Origin: Clostridiales bacterium
GTDB lineage: Bacteria > Bacillota > Clostridia > Peptostreptococcales > Anaerovoracaceae
Direction: 5' to 3'
Length of the DNA stretch: 16,487 nucleotides
Assembly: GCA_012511395.1 (NCBI GenBank)
Contig: JAAZGD010000124.1
Span: forward strand, 1 to 16,487
Shown here: in pieces, positions 14,466-16,487 of the stretch
How positions within the stretch are numbered: the stretch's first letter is position 1
Layout: each line of letters starts with the position of its first letter
Position numbers and translations under genes: made by a program
Notes under the pieces: generated by a model
What the model was told of the DNA's origin: nothing
The model's database searches: none
What the model saw: only the letters and a program-made list of their open reading frames with translations

Positions 14466-14660
14466 TTATTTTTCTCTTTTATAAGTAATTAAATCCTCTG
14501 CTATTTCATTGGCAGCAATAGAAACAGGCTTTTCAGCTGCTGCTTCTGTCAGGATAGGCTTTCCGCTTAAAATATCTCTGGCTCTTTTTGCGGCCAGAAT
14601 AACGAGAGTATATCTGGAATCCACTTTCTTCTTCAGTTCATTTATAGACGGATATAACAT
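14466..14660 (-). CDS. rpoZ: RNA polymerase omega subunit
   Basis: Omega chaperones the beta-prime subunit into RNA polymerase and stabilises the core enzyme. The 64 residues match Firmicutes omega length. The conserved pattern is visible as MLYPSINEL at the N-terminus, then SRYTLVILAAKRARDI with the family's AxRAR helix, and a GKP...EKPVSIAANEIAE segment. The ATG overlaps the gmk TAA by one base and has AAGGAGG seven bases upstream within the gmk end, the standard gmk-rpoZ coupling. A hairpin terminator follows. In many Clostridia coaBC and priA come next; here the ribosomal rpsB-tsf pair does instead. Confidence 0.96.
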   Translation of the reverse strand: MLYPSINELKKKVDSRYTLVILAAKRARDILSGKPILTEAAAEKPVSIAANEIAEDLITYKREK

Positions 14661-15268
14661 TATATTTCCTCCTTATACGTTTCTATCAATTTATATATGT
14701 CAGCAGAAACTCTTGAATGCTCTGCCATCATAATGGCTTTTACCCTCGAAACAGCTTCATGAAGCTGATCATTAACCACGCAATAGTCATACTTGTCTAT
14801 ATAAGAGACCTCCTTAAGCACTCCCTTCATCCTCAAGGCTATTGCTTCCGGAAGCTCTGTTCCTCTTCCTGTAATTCGTTTTCTAAGCTCCGACATTGAA
14901 GGAGGCAGGATAAATATGAAAATTCCGTCAGGATAATTCTTTTTTATGCTCAATGCCCCTTTAATATCTATATCGAGGATTACATCTTTACCTTCCTCTA
15001 TTGCCAAAAGCACCGGCGCCTTGGGCGTGCCGTAGAAATTCTCAAAGTTCAGGGCATACTCCAGGAGTTTCTCTTCTTCAATAAGCTCCTGAAACCTCCC
15101 TTTTGTGACGAAGAAGTACTCCACTCCTTCCTTTTCACCGGGCCTTGGTTCTCTTGTGGTATAGGACACAGAAAACATAACATTTGATTCCTTTACAAGC
15201 TCCCGGCAAATAGTACCTTTACCTGCCCCAGACGGCCCTGAAATAATAAACAACTGTCCTTTTCTCAT
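14660..15268 (-). CDS. gmk: Guanylate kinase
   Basis: Phosphorylates GMP to GDP with ATP, feeding GTP and dGTP synthesis. The P-loop GPSGAGKGT is at 11-19. The GMP-binding region includes SYTTREPRPGEKEGVEYFFV, with the Tyr and Arg residues that hold the nucleotide base and phosphate. The DIDIKGA block follows and the lid contains RITGRGTE. The length of 202 is typical. The ATG has AAAGGA five bases upstream. A 79-base gap separates it from yicC; in many Firmicutes a small remA (DUF370) gene occupies this position, and none is visible here. rpoZ overlaps the stop by one base. Confidence 0.98.
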   Translation of the reverse strand: MRKGQLFIISGPSGAGKGTICRELVKESNVMFSVSYTTREPRPGEKEGVEYFFVTKGRFQELIEEEKLLEYALNFENFYGTPKAPVLLAIEEGKDVILDIDIKGALSIKKNYPDGIFIFILPPSMSELRKRITGRGTELPEAIALRMKGVLKEVSYIDKYDYCVVNDQLHEAVSRVKAIMMAEHSRVSADIYKLIETYKEEI

Positions 15269-15312
15269 ATCAATCCTTTACATAAAGAGAACGCATTTAT
15301 ATGACATAACAT

Positions 15313-15321
15313 ATTATCACA
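15313..15321 (-). promoter_or_regulatory. Candidate extended -10 promoter for gmk-rpoZ
   Basis: The minus strand reads TGTGATAAT, an extended -10 (TGn then GATAAT, 5/6) in the 79-base yicC-gmk gap, with no convincing -35 at 16-18 bases. Transcription would start about 38 bases before gmk. Read-through from yicC is the alternative, since no terminator is visible in the gap. Confidence 0.3.
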
Positions 15322-15347
15322 CTTTGAACCTACAAGCAACGATAAGC

Positions 15348-16232
15348 TTATTCTATATTCTGTACCTGCTCCCTGATTTTCTCTATCTCCGATTTAATTA
15401 AAAGCACCTTCGAGGTAATTTCAATATCATTTGCTTTTGAACCTATTGTGATTGCTTCCCTGTTCATCTCCTGTACAAGAAAGTCCATTTTTTTACCTGC
15501 AGACTCCTCTTCTTCACCGAGAAGCTTTGTAAACTGCTCCATATGGCTTTTTAACCTTACAATTTCTTCGTCGATATTGGATCTGTCTGCAAATATTGCC
15601 ACCTCCAAAAGTATCCTGTCTTCTTTTATGGATATATTGTCTTTAAGAAGCTCATTAATCCCTGATTCCAGCTTTTCCTTGTAAAAAGCTGACACAAGAG
15701 GAGCCCTTTCTTCTATAAAGGAAAGAGCTTTTAGAATCAGCAGAACTCTCTTTTCCATATCCTCTTTTAATTTTTCCCCTTCAGACAACCTCATCCCATC
15801 CAGCTTTTCCAGAGCCTCCGTTAAAGGCGCTAAAACCTCTGTCATAATCTCCACTTCATCCAAAACCGCAGGAAGCTGCTTTATAACATCAGGTAACCCC
15901 GTAATCATTTTAAGATCAGGGCTTTCCTTTAGGCCTAAGACTTTTTGCAGCTCTAAAAGCTCTGAATAGTATTGCCGGGCCAGGTTCTTGTCCACCACAA
16001 CCTTAATGTCGGAATCTGTGATGCTGTCTATATAAATATAGACTTCCACCTTGCCTCTTTTTAAATTCTCCTTCACTTTGGACTTTATTGCCTCCTCCAA
16101 AAAGCCATATTTTCTGGGGAGCCTTACTGTTGTTTCCAGATATCTGAAATTCAAGGCTTTAATTTCACACACTATGTTTTTCAGAGCGCCTGAAGACTCA
16201 GCTTTACCAAAGCCTGTCATGCTTTTTATCAT
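15348..16232 (-). CDS. yicC: YicC/YloC family endoribonuclease
   Basis: YicC-family protein; E. coli YicC and B. subtilis YloC are reported endoribonucleases, so an RNA-cleaving role is family knowledge. The N-terminal YicC domain begins with the hallmark MIKSMTGFGKAE. The C-terminal DUF1732 region ends with the conserved block KMDFLVQEMNREAITIGSKA followed by a helical tail. The length of 294 matches the family (about 290). The frame is open for 17 more codons upstream, but the ATG at 16232 is preferred. It carries the conserved N-terminus and has AGGAG eight bases upstream, while the longer start has neither. It is divergent from rqcH across 71 bases. Confidence 0.95.
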   Translation of the reverse strand: MIKSMTGFGKAESSGALKNIVCEIKALNFRYLETTVRLPRKYGFLEEAIKSKVKENLKRGKVEVYIYIDSITDSDIKVVVDKNLARQYYSELLELQKVLGLKESPDLKMITGLPDVIKQLPAVLDEVEIMTEVLAPLTEALEKLDGMRLSEGEKLKEDMEKRVLLILKALSFIEERAPLVSAFYKEKLESGINELLKDNISIKEDRILLEVAIFADRSNIDEEIVRLKSHMEQFTKLLGEEEESAGKKMDFLVQEMNREAITIGSKANDIEITSKVLLIKSEIEKIREQVQNIE

Positions 16233-16303
16233 GATAAATTCTCCTATTTTACGCAATATATGGTAACATAATTTAGTATACATTATAGAAAGAGGTATAT
16301 CAA

Positions 16304-16487
16304 ATGGCCTTTGACGGCATAGTACTGTCTGCCCTGGTAAAGGAATTAAAGACGGAAATTGAAGGCGGTAGAATTGAGAGGATATCGCAGCAGGACCACG
16401 ATCGCCTCACCCTTCTAATTAACGGAAACAGGAAAAAACTGTCTCTTATGCTTTCTGTAAATAAAAGCAGTCCCAGGAATTACCTTA
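16304..16487 (+). CDS. rqcH: RqcH/FbpA (NFACT) ribosome quality-control protein, 3' end cut by window
   Basis: The first 61 codons of an NFACT-family protein. Bacterial RqcH binds obstructed 50S subunits and adds C-terminal alanine tails to stalled chains; older annotations call it fibronectin-binding protein. The N-terminal signature MAFDGIVLSALVKEL is followed by GGRIERISQQDHDRL and a strand pair ending in RNYL, matching the start of the NFACT-N domain. The ATG has AGAGG eight bases upstream. It is the only plus-strand gene seen and diverges from yicC. The full protein should be about 570-590 residues, so only about a tenth is here, but the N-terminus is distinctive. Confidence 0.9.
   Translation, partial: MAFDGIVLSALVKELKTEIEGGRIERISQQDHDRLTLLINGNRKKLSLMLSVNKSSPRNYL

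Noticed and set aside
16233..16283. Longer yicC start overlapping the divergent promoter region
   Set aside because: The conserved MIKSMTGFGK start with AGGAG upstream lies at 16232; the extension lacks a ribosome site.
16282..16287. Perfect TATAAT on the minus strand upstream of yicC
   Set aside because: No acceptable -35 at 16-18 bases; this AT-rich divergent gap yields such matches by chance. It may still be used, but I cannot support it.
1..16487. Novel defence system, mobile element, CRISPR array or RNA gene
   Set aside because: All long open frames belong to recognised housekeeping families; no repeats, transposase, integrase, spacer array or tRNA-like fold was seen.

Overview
The window is a dense housekeeping region of a low-to-moderate GC Gram-positive bacterium, most likely class Clostridia. 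The evidence is a PolC-type replicative polymerase, the gene order uppS-cdsA-dxr-rseP-ispG-polC-rimP-nusA-ylxR, purine-rich AGGAGG ribosome binding sites, and an rqcH/yicC/gmk/rpoZ cluster. I cannot name a genus from sequence alone. All genes read on the minus strand except a truncated rqcH at the right edge, so transcription runs from high to low coordinates. Coding density is very high; no gene-free stretch exceeds 190 bases. I saw no tRNA, rRNA, IS element or CRISPR array.

Layout in transcription order (right to left): rqcH (plus strand, cut by the window end) diverges from yicC (15348-16232). Next come gmk and rpoZ (14466-15268), which overlap by one base. A 190-base gap holds a hairpin terminator, an overlapping promoter and the rpsB leader. 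rpsB and tsf (12578-14275) abut exactly, and tsf appears to start with TTG. A strong hairpin follows tsf, then a formate/nitrite-family channel gene (11685-12512). A good sigma-A promoter lies at the end of that gene. It opens a long operon: pyrH, frr, uppS, cdsA, dxr, rseP, ispG, polC (1863-11621), with several ATGA overlaps. A 98-base leader with a hairpin separates polC from rimP, nusA and ylxR, the last cut by the left edge.

How the genes work together: rpsB, tsf, frr, rimP and ylxR serve ribosome assembly, elongation, recycling or RNA processing. rqcH rescues stalled large subunits. nusA and rpoZ belong to the RNA polymerase machinery. pyrH and gmk make UDP and GDP. dxr and ispG make isoprenoid precursors that uppS elongates to undecaprenyl diphosphate for wall synthesis. 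cdsA makes CDP-diacylglycerol for phospholipids, and rseP is an intramembrane protease. polC replicates DNA.

The main surprise is PolC. At 1241 residues it lacks the entire DEDDh 3'-5' proofreading exonuclease that normally interrupts the PHP domain. The reading frame is intact and the PHP domain is continuous. All nine PHP metal-ligand positions expected from catalytically active PHP polymerases are present, including an Asp that I recall as Asn in Bacillus PolC. PHP-based proofreading, or proofreading by a separate protein, is a testable hypothesis. Secondary points are a possible NusA-dependent attenuator before rimP, a 24-codon upstream ORF and Shine-Dalgarno-masking helix in the rpsB leader, and the channel gene inserted between tsf and pyrH.
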